Notes under the pieces: generated by a model | Database searches by the model: none | The model's input: the letters and a program-made list of their open reading frames with translations, nothing else | Told to the model about the DNA's origin: nothing | Position numbers and translations under genes: made by a program | Shown here: positions 8,174 to 18,100 of the stretch, in pieces | Position numbering within the stretch: the stretch's first letter is position 1 | Layout: every line of letters begins with the position of its first letter | Source of the DNA: HyVt-477 sp965224605 | Lineage (GTDB): Bacteria; Pseudomonadota; Gammaproteobacteria; Thiotrichales; Thiotrichaceae | Length of the DNA stretch: 64,000 bases | Reading direction: 5' to 3' | Assembly (NCBI GenBank): GCA_965224605.1 | Contig: CBDCZP010000012.1 | Location: 219,376-283,375, forward strand

Positions 8174-11100
8174 CTACGATCCCAAAACCAGTTTCTTGGC
8201 AGTGCCAAAATCCGTCTTTCCGCTACCTAACTTAGGTATTGCTTCTACTTGAATATAGTCCGCCGGGATCATCAGTGCATTGGTATTAATAGCTAGAAGC
8301 TTTTGTTTGATTTCTTTGCCCGTTATTTCAGCGGCTTCTGAAGCAAACAGGAGGGTGACTTTTTCACCTTTTTTTGCGTCGGGTGTATTCACCGCGATAC
8401 ATTCAAGTTCTGGATCATCAAGCGCCTTGCGAACCTGTTCTTCAACAGCTGTCAGGCTAACCATTTCCCCGCCTAGTTTGGCGAAGCGAGAGTAGCGATC
8501 CACAATGATCAGAAAACCGTCTTCGTTTAGATGGCCTTTGTCACCTGTCTTATACCAGCGCTGGCCATCCATTTCCGTAATCGCTGCTGCTGTTTTTTCA
8601 GGAGCGTCGAGATAGCCTTTCATGACTTGTGGGCCACTGATTAATATGAGCCCATCTTCGCCTGTAGGTAATTCTTCCATGATTACGGGGTCAACAATTC
8701 TGAAGCTGGTTCCAGGTACTGGCAAGCCTACACTACCTGGTAGATTGCCTTGTTGAACTTTCCAGTAGGATGTGTCCAGTTCATCGGGCACATTGACTGA
8801 AGCTACGGGAGAGGTTTCGGTCGCTCCATAACCTTCTAGTATGGTTTTCCCGAATTTAATTTTGAAGGCTTCGCGAATATCCGGGTTTAGTTTTTCCGCT
8901 CCGGCAACAATCAGCCGTAAAGATTTCAGCATGAGAGGATGCACACGCCTATTGCGAATATATAAGCGGAAGAAAGTCGATGTGCCGAACGTCACTGTGC
9001 CTTCATATTTGGCTATACCCTTAGCGATATTCACGACATCGGTAGGATCGGGGTGGCACACAATGGGGATGCCTTCACTCAATGGCATCAGCGTAGAGGC
9101 GAGTAAACCAAAGGCGTGAAAAGTGGGTAGTATAGACATGAGAACATCATTTTCACGGGTGTTTAACGTGTCAGCAACTTGTCGAGAGTTGGCTGCCAGG
9201 TTTTGATGGGTCAACTCAATACCTTTGGGTGCGCCTTCACTGCCGCTTGAAAACAGAATAGTAGCAGTGCTTTGCATGTCGATATGTTTGATATACATCG
9301 CCTGTAATAAACGAGTTGGGAGAGCCATCACCATCAGCAAGGTGGCTAACATGCTCGCTTTAGAAATGCCTTCTTTGAGTTCTTCAAGGTAATACATCTG
9401 TGTATCAGAAAAGGTTTCTTCAATATCAATCCCACGGTCTTTTAGTTTTTTAATAAATCGGGTAGAGGTGTAAATGGTTTGTATACCCGCTTGCTTTACC
9501 GCTGCGCGCATCGCATCCTGACTGGCGGTGTAATTGAGGTTGACTACGGTTTTTCCAAGTGTAAGTACGGCCATATTAGTAATGGCTCCACCGGTTGCCG
9601 TCGGCAATAGTAAACCGACATTTTGTTCAGGACTCAGTTTGCCAATAATCTTTGAGAAGCGAAACACAGCGGTAATGAATTTGTGATTACTTAACGGCTC
9701 ACCAACCACGTCAGTACTCGCCATTCGAAATCCCATGCGTTTAGCGACTTGTAGCCATTGCACGGGAATAGGGGGTAAGTCTTCTGTATAGCTTTGCCAT
9801 GAGGTGACGGCAAGATCGAATACACGTCGTTTGAGTGTGTCAACTTCAGTGTCTTCGGGTAGGGTTTCACCAAAGGCGACGATAATGTCGCGTTTAAAAC
9901 CGGATTGACGATTTTCTTTTAGGAAGCCACTAGAGCGTGAAAAACGACTGCCCCACAAACCGTGTAAATAGAAAGGAATAATTAATGCGCCTGTATCTTC
10001 AATGGCTTTTTCATAACCGCGTTTAAAGGTGGAAAGTTGACCAGTACGGCTAATGGTACCTTCAGGGAAAAGACAGACAGCTTTGCCATCTTTGAGTAAG
10101 TCACTAATGGTTTTAATGGAGGATTTGCTATTACCCGACGAGATCGGAACCACGCCAAACATCTTTAGAAACCACTTCAAATACCAGCGTTCGTAATAAC
10201 CGCGTTCGATAACAAAATGAATAGAACGTGGCGCAGCTATTTGCACTAAAGCCCAATCGACCCAACTGATATGGTTGCCAAGTAACAGCACGCCACCCGA
10301 TGCGGGGATATTTTCAAAGCCAATGACATGGATGTTATAACGCGCTCGAAATAGCCGACTAATCACAAAACGCAGCAACGATTGAGGCAACATAGTGATG
10401 GTATAGATAGCACCGACGACAACGACCAAGGTGAGTAGCAGGAATAGGTTTGTGCTATTTAATCCGTGATAAGCAAGGAATGCAGTAAAAGCAAGGAAAA
10501 CGAGCATGACACCGTTGTGGATGAAATTATAGGCTGCGATAACACGCCCTAATTCATTGCCATTAGCGTGATATTGCATATAGGCATTGAGTGGAACAAT
10601 GAAGAAGCCACCCATAATGCCGAGGAACAAAAAGTTAGCGGCTTGCATGATGTTAGAATCAAATACGGTCACTAAGGTAATAGATACCGCAATTCCCACT
10701 GCACCCACAGGGATGAGTCCGCTTTCAATATGATTGCGAGATACCCGTCCAGCCCACAAAGACCCGATCATAATGCCGATACCGGTACAAGCCAATAAGC
10801 CTTGCAAGAGGTCTACACGTTGAATGCCTAAATGCTCTTTAGCATAAGCAGGGTAGGCGGCAAGAATGACTTGAGCGACAGCCCAGAAAACAGATAAACC
10901 AATAATCGACAACCAGATAAAGCGATTATTTTTTACCACAGAAAGAATTTCGCGCTGGGTTTTACCGGTGCGATATTTCTTCCAGTCATAGAGCATGCTT
11001 TCATTGGTATCGGATTTTTGTGGTAAGCGATAAGCAAAAAACAGTTCGGCGAGAGTGAGCGCTACCAGCATCCAGCCTAAAGGTGCAATCAATTGCAACA

Positions 11101-11632
11101 ATTGATCTTTATCGGTGATTTCAATGTTATTCAAGAACTTTTCAAACAAGATAGAAAAGAAGAAGGTGCTAGACAAAATGGAAACCATGGTAATGGCTTG
11201 CACTAAACCGTTGCCTTCAGCTAAATGCTTTTCACCGACTATTTCCCGTATAAACCCATACTTGGCTGGAGAATACATTGCACTTTGGATCGCCAGCAAA
11301 AAAGTTAATGCAAAGCTCATCCAGAACCAGCCTTGATAGTAGCTCATGGTAATCATCAAAGTGATTAGCAGTGCTGCCCAGGCACTAATTCGCATGACTT
11401 TGTTTTTTGGAAATTTATCCGAGACATAGCCAGAGGGTGTAAAGAGCAAAATAAAAGGAAGCAGGATCAATGCATTAACAATAGCGGTGAGGATGATCTG
11501 ATCACTGCCGTCATACGTCTTGAAGACCGTATTTTGAATAATGATCTTATGGCCTAAATCGACAAAAGCATTGAGGAAAAGAACACTAAGGAAGACGGCA
11601 AAGCCGGTTATTTTAAAAAGGCTATGTTGCAT
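8174..11632 (-). CDS. aas: Fused lysophospholipid transporter / acyltransferase / acyl-ACP ligase (Aas)
   Basis: 1152 residues with three modules. Residues 1-410 form an LplT-like MFS transporter of about 12 helices. About 430-620 is a PlsC-type acyltransferase with the HxxxxD motif HISWVD (His454) and FPEGTISRTG. About 650-1150 is an AMP-forming acyl ligase with the P-loop FSSGSEGAPKG near residue 790 and the late GYGATETSP and YKTGDKG motifs. The complex imports lysophospholipid through the inner membrane and reacylates its sn-1 position. In E. coli LplT is a separate protein; the three-part fusion is known in other bacteria. The gene stands alone and ends at a terminator. Confidence 0.92.
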   Translation of the reverse strand: MQHSLFKITGFAVFLSVLFLNAFVDLGHKIIIQNTVFKTYDGSDQIILTAIVNALILLPFILLFTPSGYVSDKFPKNKVMRISAWAALLITLMITMSYYQGWFWMSFALTFLLAIQSAMYSPAKYGFIREIVGEKHLAEGNGLVQAITMVSILSSTFFFSILFEKFLNNIEITDKDQLLQLIAPLGWMLVALTLAELFFAYRLPQKSDTNESMLYDWKKYRTGKTQREILSVVKNNRFIWLSIIGLSVFWAVAQVILAAYPAYAKEHLGIQRVDLLQGLLACTGIGIMIGSLWAGRVSRNHIESGLIPVGAVGIAVSITLVTVFDSNIMQAANFLFLGIMGGFFIVPLNAYMQYHANGNELGRVIAAYNFIHNGVMLVFLAFTAFLAYHGLNSTNLFLLLTLVVVVGAIYTITMLPQSLLRFVISRLFRARYNIHVIGFENIPASGGVLLLGNHISWVDWALVQIAAPRSIHFVIERGYYERWYLKWFLKMFGVVPISSGNSKSSIKTISDLLKDGKAVCLFPEGTISRTGQLSTFKRGYEKAIEDTGALIIPFYLHGLWGSRFSRSSGFLKENRQSGFKRDIIVAFGETLPEDTEVDTLKRRVFDLAVTSWQSYTEDLPPIPVQWLQVAKRMGFRMASTDVVGEPLSNHKFITAVFRFSKIIGKLSPEQNVGLLLPTATGGAITNMAVLTLGKTVVNLNYTASQDAMRAAVKQAGIQTIYTSTRFIKKLKDRGIDIEETFSDTQMYYLEELKEGISKASMLATLLMVMALPTRLLQAMYIKHIDMQSTATILFSSGSEGAPKGIELTHQNLAANSRQVADTLNTRENDVLMSILPTFHAFGLLASTLMPLSEGIPIVCHPDPTDVVNIAKGIAKYEGTVTFGTSTFFRLYIRNRRVHPLMLKSLRLIVAGAEKLNPDIREAFKIKFGKTILEGYGATETSPVASVNVPDELDTSYWKVQQGNLPGSVGLPVPGTSFRIVDPVIMEELPTGEDGLILISGPQVMKGYLDAPEKTAAAITEMDGQRWYKTGDKGHLNEDGFLIIVDRYSRFAKLGGEMVSLTAVEEQVRKALDDPELECIAVNTPDAKKGEKVTLLFASEAAEITGKEIKQKLLAINTNALMIPADYIQVEAIPKLGSGKTDFGTAKKLVLGS

Positions 11633-11640
11633 AGAGTGGT

Positions 11641-11653
11641 AGGCTCACTTCCA
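11641..11653. repeat. Solo MITE end upstream of aas
   Basis: The 13 bases AGGCTCACTTCCA match, in inverted orientation, the outer end of the MITE at 5026-5192. They lie 8 bases upstream of the aas start codon, so this partial copy may overlap its promoter or leader. Confidence 0.45.
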
Positions 11654-11791
11654 TAAAAATGACTTAATCAAGTTTCATTAAGGATGAAGTTATAGTCAAG
11701 CTATAGTATAGAAGTATAGGAAATTTAATTTAAGACATTTGCTATAAGCGATAAATAATAAACACAATCAATAAAACATTATGCAAAGCCT

Positions 11792-12031
11792 ATGAAAAGC
11801 GAAAATCCCACTTATATTTTTTCACATACTACCCTACTGGAAGCACTAGAAGAATGGGAACTAGAACAAGTTAAACACTTTCCTCAGCAAGCTGAAAGAA
11901 TTCAGATTACAGTGCTTGCCATGCAACACTTTTTACGTTCTAAACAGATAAAAAAACACAAGATGTTAATGAGCGGCGAACCCGCTAATTTCATCCTTAA
12001 AAAACCAGTTAGTTTGAAGAAAAAGTTATAA
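11792..12031 (+). CDS. Small protein of unknown function
   Basis: A 79-residue protein I do not recognise. It is hydrophilic and helical, with an acidic central part (EALEEWELEQVKHF) and a Lys-rich C-terminal tail (KKPVSLKKKL). There is no signal peptide or membrane helix. Its last 92 bases (11940-12031) are repeated at 12163-12254 in the same orientation with four substitutions, and the copy keeps the reading frame and stop codon. The gene is divergent from aas. It is real if the duplication reflects a partial gene duplication; otherwise a spurious frame remains possible. Confidence 0.5.
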   Translation: MKSENPTYIFSHTTLLEALEEWELEQVKHFPQQAERIQITVLAMQHFLRSKQIKKHKMLMSGEPANFILKKPVSLKKKL

Positions 12032-12254
12032 TGCTTAGCTAGCATCCTGAAAGACCAAACATATACAATTTGTAGGTCGGATAAGCGCTAGCGCAATCCG
12101 ACAAAAGCATTAAATACAGTATCTTGCCGGATGGCGTTCCTTATCCGACCTACAAGCAACAACTAAACAGATAAAAAAACACAAGATGTTAATGAGCGGC
12201 GAACCCGTCAATTTCATCATTAAAAAACCAGTTAGTTGGAAGAAAAAGTTATAA
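11940..12254 (+). repeat. 92-bp direct repeat flanking a REP-like palindrome
   Basis: Positions 11940-12031 and 12163-12254 are a direct repeat (88 of 92 bases equal). The 131 bases between them hold the REP-like element at 12071-12154. The left copy is the 3' end of the 79-residue gene; the right copy is a headless remnant encoding the same tail with four changes (codons reading V, I, W instead of A, L, L). This looks like a tandem duplication associated with insertion of the palindrome. Confidence 0.8.
12071..12154. repeat. REP/BIME-like palindromic element, copy 1
   Basis: An 84-bp element whose ends form a perfect 15-bp inverted repeat (TGTAGGTCGGATAAG / CTTATCCGACCTACA). A second imperfect stem lies inside (GCGCTAGCGCAATCCGACA, and TGCCGGATGGCG on the right arm). 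A clearly homologous 86-bp copy lies at 62929-63014. It is non-coding and probably transposed by a REP-associated transposase elsewhere in the genome. Confidence 0.75.
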
Positions 12255-12341
12255 AAATTGTGATGTTAACGGAATTATAGCCTGTGTTGCGCTGATAAGT
12301 GAAACAGGGCAATTGAATGAGATTGAAAACCTACAGCATGA

Positions 12342-13208
12342 TTACCGACGGTCGTAACTCTCTTTATTCTCAAAGATTCCACGTAGCAATTCATGATTCA
12401 AGCGGTGCGCTGTACTAAAAGCTGTAATTTTGCCGTGAATATGACCGCCTGATAACATCAAATCTCCTACTAAATCCAAAACCCGATGACGAATATATTC
12501 ATCTGGCATACGTAGACCACCTTTGTTAATGGCTTTATCTCCCACAATAACGACCGCGCTTTTAGTGTTCGCACCAAGACAAATAGGATCTTTCTGAAAG
12601 CGCGACAATTGTGCCAGTAAACCATTTTTTAAACGCCCGAAAGTTCTTGCGGCCGCCATTTCTTGCTTGAATAATTCAGGAGTAACCACGCCGTTCCAGT
12701 TCAGACGGCCAATCTTGGCAAGGGATATTGTGATATCAATCGACAGGGTGTCAGCAGGTTCAATACGAATAAAACGATTATCCTCTCTAAACTCAATAGC
12801 CTGTGTAACCTCATACACAGCACGCGGTTGACTTTGCTGAACAATACCTACCGCGTCAATCTTCTTAATAAAAGATTGAGCACTACCATCCAGCACAGGA
12901 ATCTCATCGCCTTCAACTTCAACAACCACATTGTCGATACCACACGCATAAAAAGCTGCCATAAGATGTTCGATAGTGCGCACATGAAGACCATTGTCAG
13001 CAACGATACAGGTACACAAGGGCAGGGGTTTGGTGTTGCGCCAACTAGCGAGAATATCAGTATGTTTCCCTTGTTTACCCATCCTGCGAAAGATAATGCC
13101 GGTGTTCTCGGCAGCAGGTAACAAGGTGATGGTATGTCGGCCTGCGGTGTGCAGCCCTGGGCCATTAAAGCTTATAGAATCAGCGAGTGTTCCTTGGTGC
13201 TTGGACAT
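12342..13208 (-). CDS. lpxC: UDP-3-O-acyl-N-acetylglucosamine deacetylase (LpxC)
   Basis: LpxC performs the committed, zinc-dependent deacetylation of lipid A synthesis in the cytoplasm. From the ATG at 13208 the protein has 288 residues, slightly short of the usual 305. The zinc ligands His81, His241 and Asp245 are present, as are Glu80 (IEHLMAA) and the general acid His268 (AHRLNHELL). The residue after the second zinc histidine is Arg instead of the usual Lys (IRHRVLD). A TTG at 13220 would add four residues. It stands alone rather than in the ftsZ-lpxC cell-division cluster, so it may be a divergent second copy. Confidence 0.9.
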   Translation of the reverse strand: MSKHQGTLADSISFNGPGLHTAGRHTITLLPAAENTGIIFRRMGKQGKHTDILASWRNTKPLPLCTCIVADNGLHVRTIEHLMAAFYACGIDNVVVEVEGDEIPVLDGSAQSFIKKIDAVGIVQQSQPRAVYEVTQAIEFREDNRFIRIEPADTLSIDITISLAKIGRLNWNGVVTPELFKQEMAAARTFGRLKNGLLAQLSRFQKDPICLGANTKSAVVIVGDKAINKGGLRMPDEYIRHRVLDLVGDLMLSGGHIHGKITAFSTAHRLNHELLRGIFENKESYDRR

Positions 13209-13221
13209 AGGAATTAGCAAC

Positions 13222-13305
13222 CTATCGAGATTGCTCTAAAAGAGTGTGAATATCCCATAGGAGTTCATTTAGCTCTGGATAGTTCTGGCGATTGATTGTT
13301 TCCAT
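13222..13305 (-). CDS. Possible leader peptide or gene remnant upstream of lpxC
   Basis: A 27-residue frame beginning METINRQNYPELNELLWDI and ending 13 bases before the lpxC ATG. Its composition is protein-like (Tyr, Trp, Pro, amphipathic helix) and it lies on the same strand as lpxC. It could be a translated leader or the N-terminal stump of a gene truncated next to lpxC. I do not recognise a family with certainty and there is no strong ribosome site. Confidence 0.25.
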   Translation of the reverse strand: METINRQNYPELNELLWDIHTLLEQSR

Positions 13306-13423
13306 TGCATACTCTCGGTTACTGAATCGAAGCAGGACTTAATATCAATTATAACTGGTTTTATAGCGATATCCTAAAGTGGGTCTTGATTGTCACTTGG
13401 CTACTCAAGGAAGATGAAAGAGA

Positions 13424-13429
13424 TATAAT
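13424..13429 (+). promoter_or_regulatory. Candidate -10 box of the kpsD transcript
   Basis: A perfect TATAAT lies 60 bases upstream of the kpsD start. The matching -35 is poor: TTGGCT at 13397 is 21 bases away. It is the best promoter candidate for the start of the plus-strand capsule operon. Confidence 0.3.
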
Positions 13430-13488
13430 GTACAAAAAGCAGATCATTCGTTAGTATGCATAGCTAGATCAGTCGCTCTTCGGACTCA

Positions 13489-15120
13489 ATGAATAATTAT
13501 CTGGAAAATATGAAATTAATCCCCCTTGTGTTGACGCTAAGCCTTATTAGTATCTTTTCAGTTCCGTTGTTAAATGCAGCAGAAAACCCCAACACCAAAG
13601 TCTTTGATGAAGGTTTGCCCGTAGCTAACCCAATAAACGCCAATGTTCTACCCTATGGCGCGAACCTGTTTAAGGGCAAGTTTCAAGCACAGCGAGATGA
13701 TGGATTGAATCCTGATTATGTGATTGCACCCGGCGATAAAATAAAGATGCATATATGGGGCTTAATGCAAGCGAATGAAGTGGTTACTGTTGATGCCGCT
13801 GGCAAAATGTATGTGCCTGAAATAGGTGCTGTCAAAGTAGCAGGTGTTCGTGCTAGAGATTTGTTAGGTGTTGTTAAAGGCAAAATAAGCACAGTCTACG
13901 ATGATGGTATTGATGTCTACGTCAGCATACTCACAGCAACACCCGTCAGTGTCTTTGTCACAGGGCCAGTCAATAAACCTGGGCAATATTCCGGTTTGCC
14001 AACAGATAGCGTACTGGCTTACCTTTCACAAGCGGGTGGTATCAACCATAAACGCGGTAGCTTTCGCAAAATTCGTATTATGCGTGGCAATAGATCTGTC
14101 GCTCAGGCTGATTTGTATCAATTCTTGCGTTATGGAAAGTTACCCCGCTTCAATTTCAAGGATGGCGATACTATTTTGGTAGAACCACAAGGTGCAACGG
14201 TTACCGTACAAGGCGATGCCAGAAATCCAGCTAGATTTGAATTCAGAAGCAAAACGTCGAATGGACAGGAGCTGATCAAATATGCTCGTCCCAATGAAAG
14301 TGTAACCAATGTAGCTGTGTCGGGCACTCGCAACAACCAGCCTTGGTCTGTCTATCAACCCAAACAGCGTTTTAAAGGTACAAGACTTCATGACGGTGAT
14401 ATCGTCCGTTTTATCAGTGATGCACAAGCCAAAGACATAGACATCACCATAGAAGGAAGCCATCTGGGTAACTCTTATTACGCGGTCAAGAAAGGCTCAA
14501 GACTACAAGAGCTACTAGACTATGTGGCAGTAGACCCTAAAGATGCAGATATTAAAAATATCTACATTAAGCGTAAGAAAATCGCCATACAACAACGTAA
14601 AAATTTAGAAAAAGCTCTACATAGACTAGAAAGGACGGTACTTACAGCACCGGCGCAATCAGATGGAGAAGCCAGCATCAGAGCTAAAGAAGCCAGCTTG
14701 GTACTGCAATTTATTAAAAATGCCAGACGCGTAAAACCCGAAGGTAAAATCGTCGTCAGCGACGGTAAAAAAGTCAGTAATATCAGGTTGGAAGATGGCG
14801 ATGTTATTGTTATTCCACAGCAAAGCGATGTAGTCACTATAGACGGCGAAGTACAAATCCCACAGGCTGTAGTCTATGCCAGCAACGCCAATGTCCTTGA
14901 CTATATAGCCAATGCGGGCGGCTTTACTGATCGTGCCGACCATGAGCGTATCGTGCTAGTCAGACCCAACGGTCAAGTGAAAATAGGTGGAAACCTCAAA
15001 GTAAAAGCAGGGGATCAAGTACTGGTCTTCCCGAAAGTTGATACCAAAAACTTGCAAACTATCAAAGACTGGACGCAAGTTATTTATCAGATAGCTCTGG
15101 GGGCAACAGTTTTTAACTGA
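13489..15120 (+). CDS. kpsD: KpsD-like outer-membrane capsule export protein
   Basis: 543 residues, close to E. coli KpsD (558). A signal peptide is present, best read from the second ATG at 13510 (MKLIPLVLTLSLISIFSVPLLNA). A polysaccharide-export domain begins PDYVIAPGDKIKMHIWG (about residues 78-165). SLBB-type beta-grasp segments follow (VFVTGPVNKPGQY; TVQGDARNP; VTIDGEVQIPQAV). Members of this OPX family form the periplasm-spanning exit channel for capsular polysaccharide. It heads the plus-strand capsule genes and would cooperate with KpsE, KpsM and KpsT encoded near 32-34 kb. A weak stem and T6 follow its stop. Confidence 0.9.
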   Translation: MNNYLENMKLIPLVLTLSLISIFSVPLLNAAENPNTKVFDEGLPVANPINANVLPYGANLFKGKFQAQRDDGLNPDYVIAPGDKIKMHIWGLMQANEVVTVDAAGKMYVPEIGAVKVAGVRARDLLGVVKGKISTVYDDGIDVYVSILTATPVSVFVTGPVNKPGQYSGLPTDSVLAYLSQAGGINHKRGSFRKIRIMRGNRSVAQADLYQFLRYGKLPRFNFKDGDTILVEPQGATVTVQGDARNPARFEFRSKTSNGQELIKYARPNESVTNVAVSGTRNNQPWSVYQPKQRFKGTRLHDGDIVRFISDAQAKDIDITIEGSHLGNSYYAVKKGSRLQELLDYVAVDPKDADIKNIYIKRKKIAIQQRKNLEKALHRLERTVLTAPAQSDGEASIRAKEASLVLQFIKNARRVKPEGKIVVSDGKKVSNIRLEDGDVIVIPQQSDVVTIDGEVQIPQAVVYASNANVLDYIANAGGFTDRADHERIVLVRPNGQVKIGGNLKVKAGDQVLVFPKVDTKNLQTIKDWTQVIYQIALGATVFN

Positions 15121-15155
15121 TTGAAAAATCAATCAAGCTATATTTTTTCTAGACA
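15118..15155 (+). terminator. Weak stem and T-run after kpsD
   Basis: TGATTG / CAATCA form a 6-bp stem overlapping the kpsD stop. After a further ten bases comes a T6 run. The stem is AT-rich, so at most it would attenuate transcription into the downstream glycosyltransferase genes. Confidence 0.25.
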
Positions 15156-15184
15156 ATAACAGGATTTAGGTAATTACATTCGTT

Positions 15185-18100
15185 ATGGACTCTTCTTTGA
15201 AACAAGGAAATAGGGCATTACAAAAAGGAGATTACGTTGCCGCTATTCAGTGTTACCTAGAGATACTGCAAAAGCGACCAGAGCTTGCCAGAATTCACAC
15301 TGGCAATATTGAATTAGCGAGCTTGAAATACAAGCACAGCAGAATGAACGATAATAAACAATCACTTGCTGTTTGTGGCTGGAACTTATCAAAAAAAGGA
15401 TCACAACGAATCCTGACATTATCTAAAAATTACAACAGTACCAATGGAATAGATGTTGAGATAATAAATGCTAGCACTGTAGAAACGAGCAACAAAAATA
15501 TAGAATACCCTTTTCCTGATCGATTATTCTATGTCAAAGAGAATAATAGTTTTATTGAAAAAACCCTAGAGTTTGTAGTAAAAACTCCCTATGACATAGT
15601 GCATCTCTATAAACCATGTATGCCTAATATATTTTTGGGAATCATTTACAAACTTGTTTGGGGTTCTAGGGTTGTGTTGGATATAGACGAGGAAGAACTT
15701 AGGTGCAGCAATGCTGACAGCCCAATTCAGCTACATAATTATATTTTTGAAAACAATGCTTCACCGTCAACAAACAATCTGTTTAGTAAAGTTTGGACAC
15801 AAGTTGCAGTTAGCTTGGCAACAGAATTCGATGCTGTAACCGTTGCCGATTCTAATCTTATGATCCAATATGGTGGAATTCTAGTTAAGAAAACAGCAAG
15901 AAATCTTCCCTATCTACAAAAAAACTATACATCATCGGGGATAACTCAAAGCCTTAGGTTCTTATTATCTTCACTTAATGAATGTGAACAACTTAAAAAA
16001 TTAGATGTTTATTCAACCGATGAGTATTATGACGGTATTACACGAACAACGATTTATTCTGAGCAAAAAAAAATGATTAAAGAAAATTATCATGCTTTAA
16101 AATCTAAATTGCGTTCTAAGTTGGATAAATATATAGCTAAACCTCCATTAATTCTGCAGCAAAAGAAACAGCCAGTAGTACCCCCGATAGATATTAATAA
16201 ACTCACCCTGTGCAAAGATAAACCACTACTAAAACTGGGCGGTCAAGTACTAGGCTTTATTAACAATACAGATCACAACCCGCTTAGTACATTACTAGCA
16301 AACACCCCTGGCTTGCAGTCGTTGTTGGTATTTAGACAACTGCATGTCTCCGACTTTAACTCATCTTTAAGCAAGGATATTGAATTACAATCATCAATAG
16401 CAACAGCGCCTTGTTCAGAGCATGAGCTGGCATCTATTGATTACCCCTGCAATAGCAGTTTTACTCCCTTCAGCCAATCTGACTTTATGCTTTCGGATAT
16501 TTGGTTTTCGAATGACTTCAAGCTTAAGGTACGTATAGAAAGAGAAGACTCAGTACAAGCAGCCGTCTGTGTAATGAGATGTTACCAATTTAACCAACGG
16601 CAGAATGCACTACACATCTGCTCTGAGTCACAGGTGGAGCAGGATGGGATTACGTTCCTGGATATCGATCTCATCAACCCTTACTATCCACTATTATTTA
16701 TATCGACCTCGGAACAAGGCGAGCTATTCGGGATAACATTTTTACCCTTCCCATCCCTCTGTCGTGGCGGTATGCATTTTGGTGAATTATCATCAGTAGG
16801 ACAGCGCCCAGAATACTTGGCGAATCTGAAGTATATTTCAAATTTTTTAGTTTCAGAATTGATAGGTAGTAAAGACAATAAAAGCAAAGTAAAACAAACC
16901 TTTGCTATCTCACGTCTGACAATAGATTTACGAGGGGCAATGGGGTCAGAGAAAATATTCTCATCGCCAGTAAAAGACTGGCTTGTCAATATAATGAAAA
17001 TTTCAGCTCAACCTCATGACACAGGAGTTGAACTTGATGAGACCCAAACATATCTTGCATCCGCTCTCACAGAGAAAACAACATTTAAAGAACGTCAATC
17101 GGAAGAAGCACTAACATTAACGATAGCGGCTAATTCACTCCCAACCGTCAGTGCATTAGTCACCAAAAAACGGATAATTGATGGGGGTAAGACTCAACAA
17201 AATGGTTCGTATATCGTTGCTGATTTTGTAACAGGTGCGCCAAAATCTATAATAACAATGCCTTCGAAGGGTGATGACTTGTTAGTGTTACAATCAAAGC
17301 ACCATCCTTTAAGTTATCCAACTATTCGTAGAGAGAGTTTAGTAGATAACGCCAGTACTGTAGAACTACAACCACAACCACCGTTAGCAGTGAGTTTCCC
17401 ATTAGCGGAGAAAAACAATGAAGCCTCTTTATTACAGCCCACAGCACCAGACTATTCTGAACCACTGCTACAAGTTAGCTTAAGTGATGAAGAGAAGAAT
17501 GAACTTAGTCTTTCCGTATTGCTATGTCTTGAAAAGCCAGTAGATAAAACATATGGTTTTTTTCAATCTCTTAGCCATCAAACGATCGCATCTGTTGTTC
17601 ATTTGGTTGTTGTAGTAACACAATGGAACAACGATGAGCTAAAAGAGCTCGAAGCTGCATTAAATCAATTGTTTGAAAATCGCTATAGCGTGATAAACAG
17701 CTCTGCTGTGAATCGAAGTACACAACTGAATCTGGCTGCAAAAGAAGCAAAAGGCTCACATTACTTGATTGTGGATGAAACGGCTTTACTTCATGACCCA
17801 CGAACGCTGGAAACACTTTACCTGGTTGCATCTAAGGGTGACGACAAAGAAGAGATCGCCAGTGTTGCTTGTGTACTTTTACGAGAAATCAGTCTCAAAA
17901 AAGGTAGCGAAGTCCGGTTTCATTCGGGTGGTATTTACATCAGCCATTTGTCCTTTCAAAGCACTCCTAATGTGGTATTTAACGAGCCTTACACACTCAC
18001 AGCTTTTCCCCATGCAACTTACCCCGTCATTGCGAATTCATTTCGTCTAATACTGGTGAATGCAAAAGCCTGGAACAAAGTAGGGGGGCTGGATACTGAA

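Noticed and set aside
12848..13239. Frames of 81-105 codons overlapping lpxC
   Set aside because: Shadows in other frames of a gene with full LpxC zinc-site conservation.
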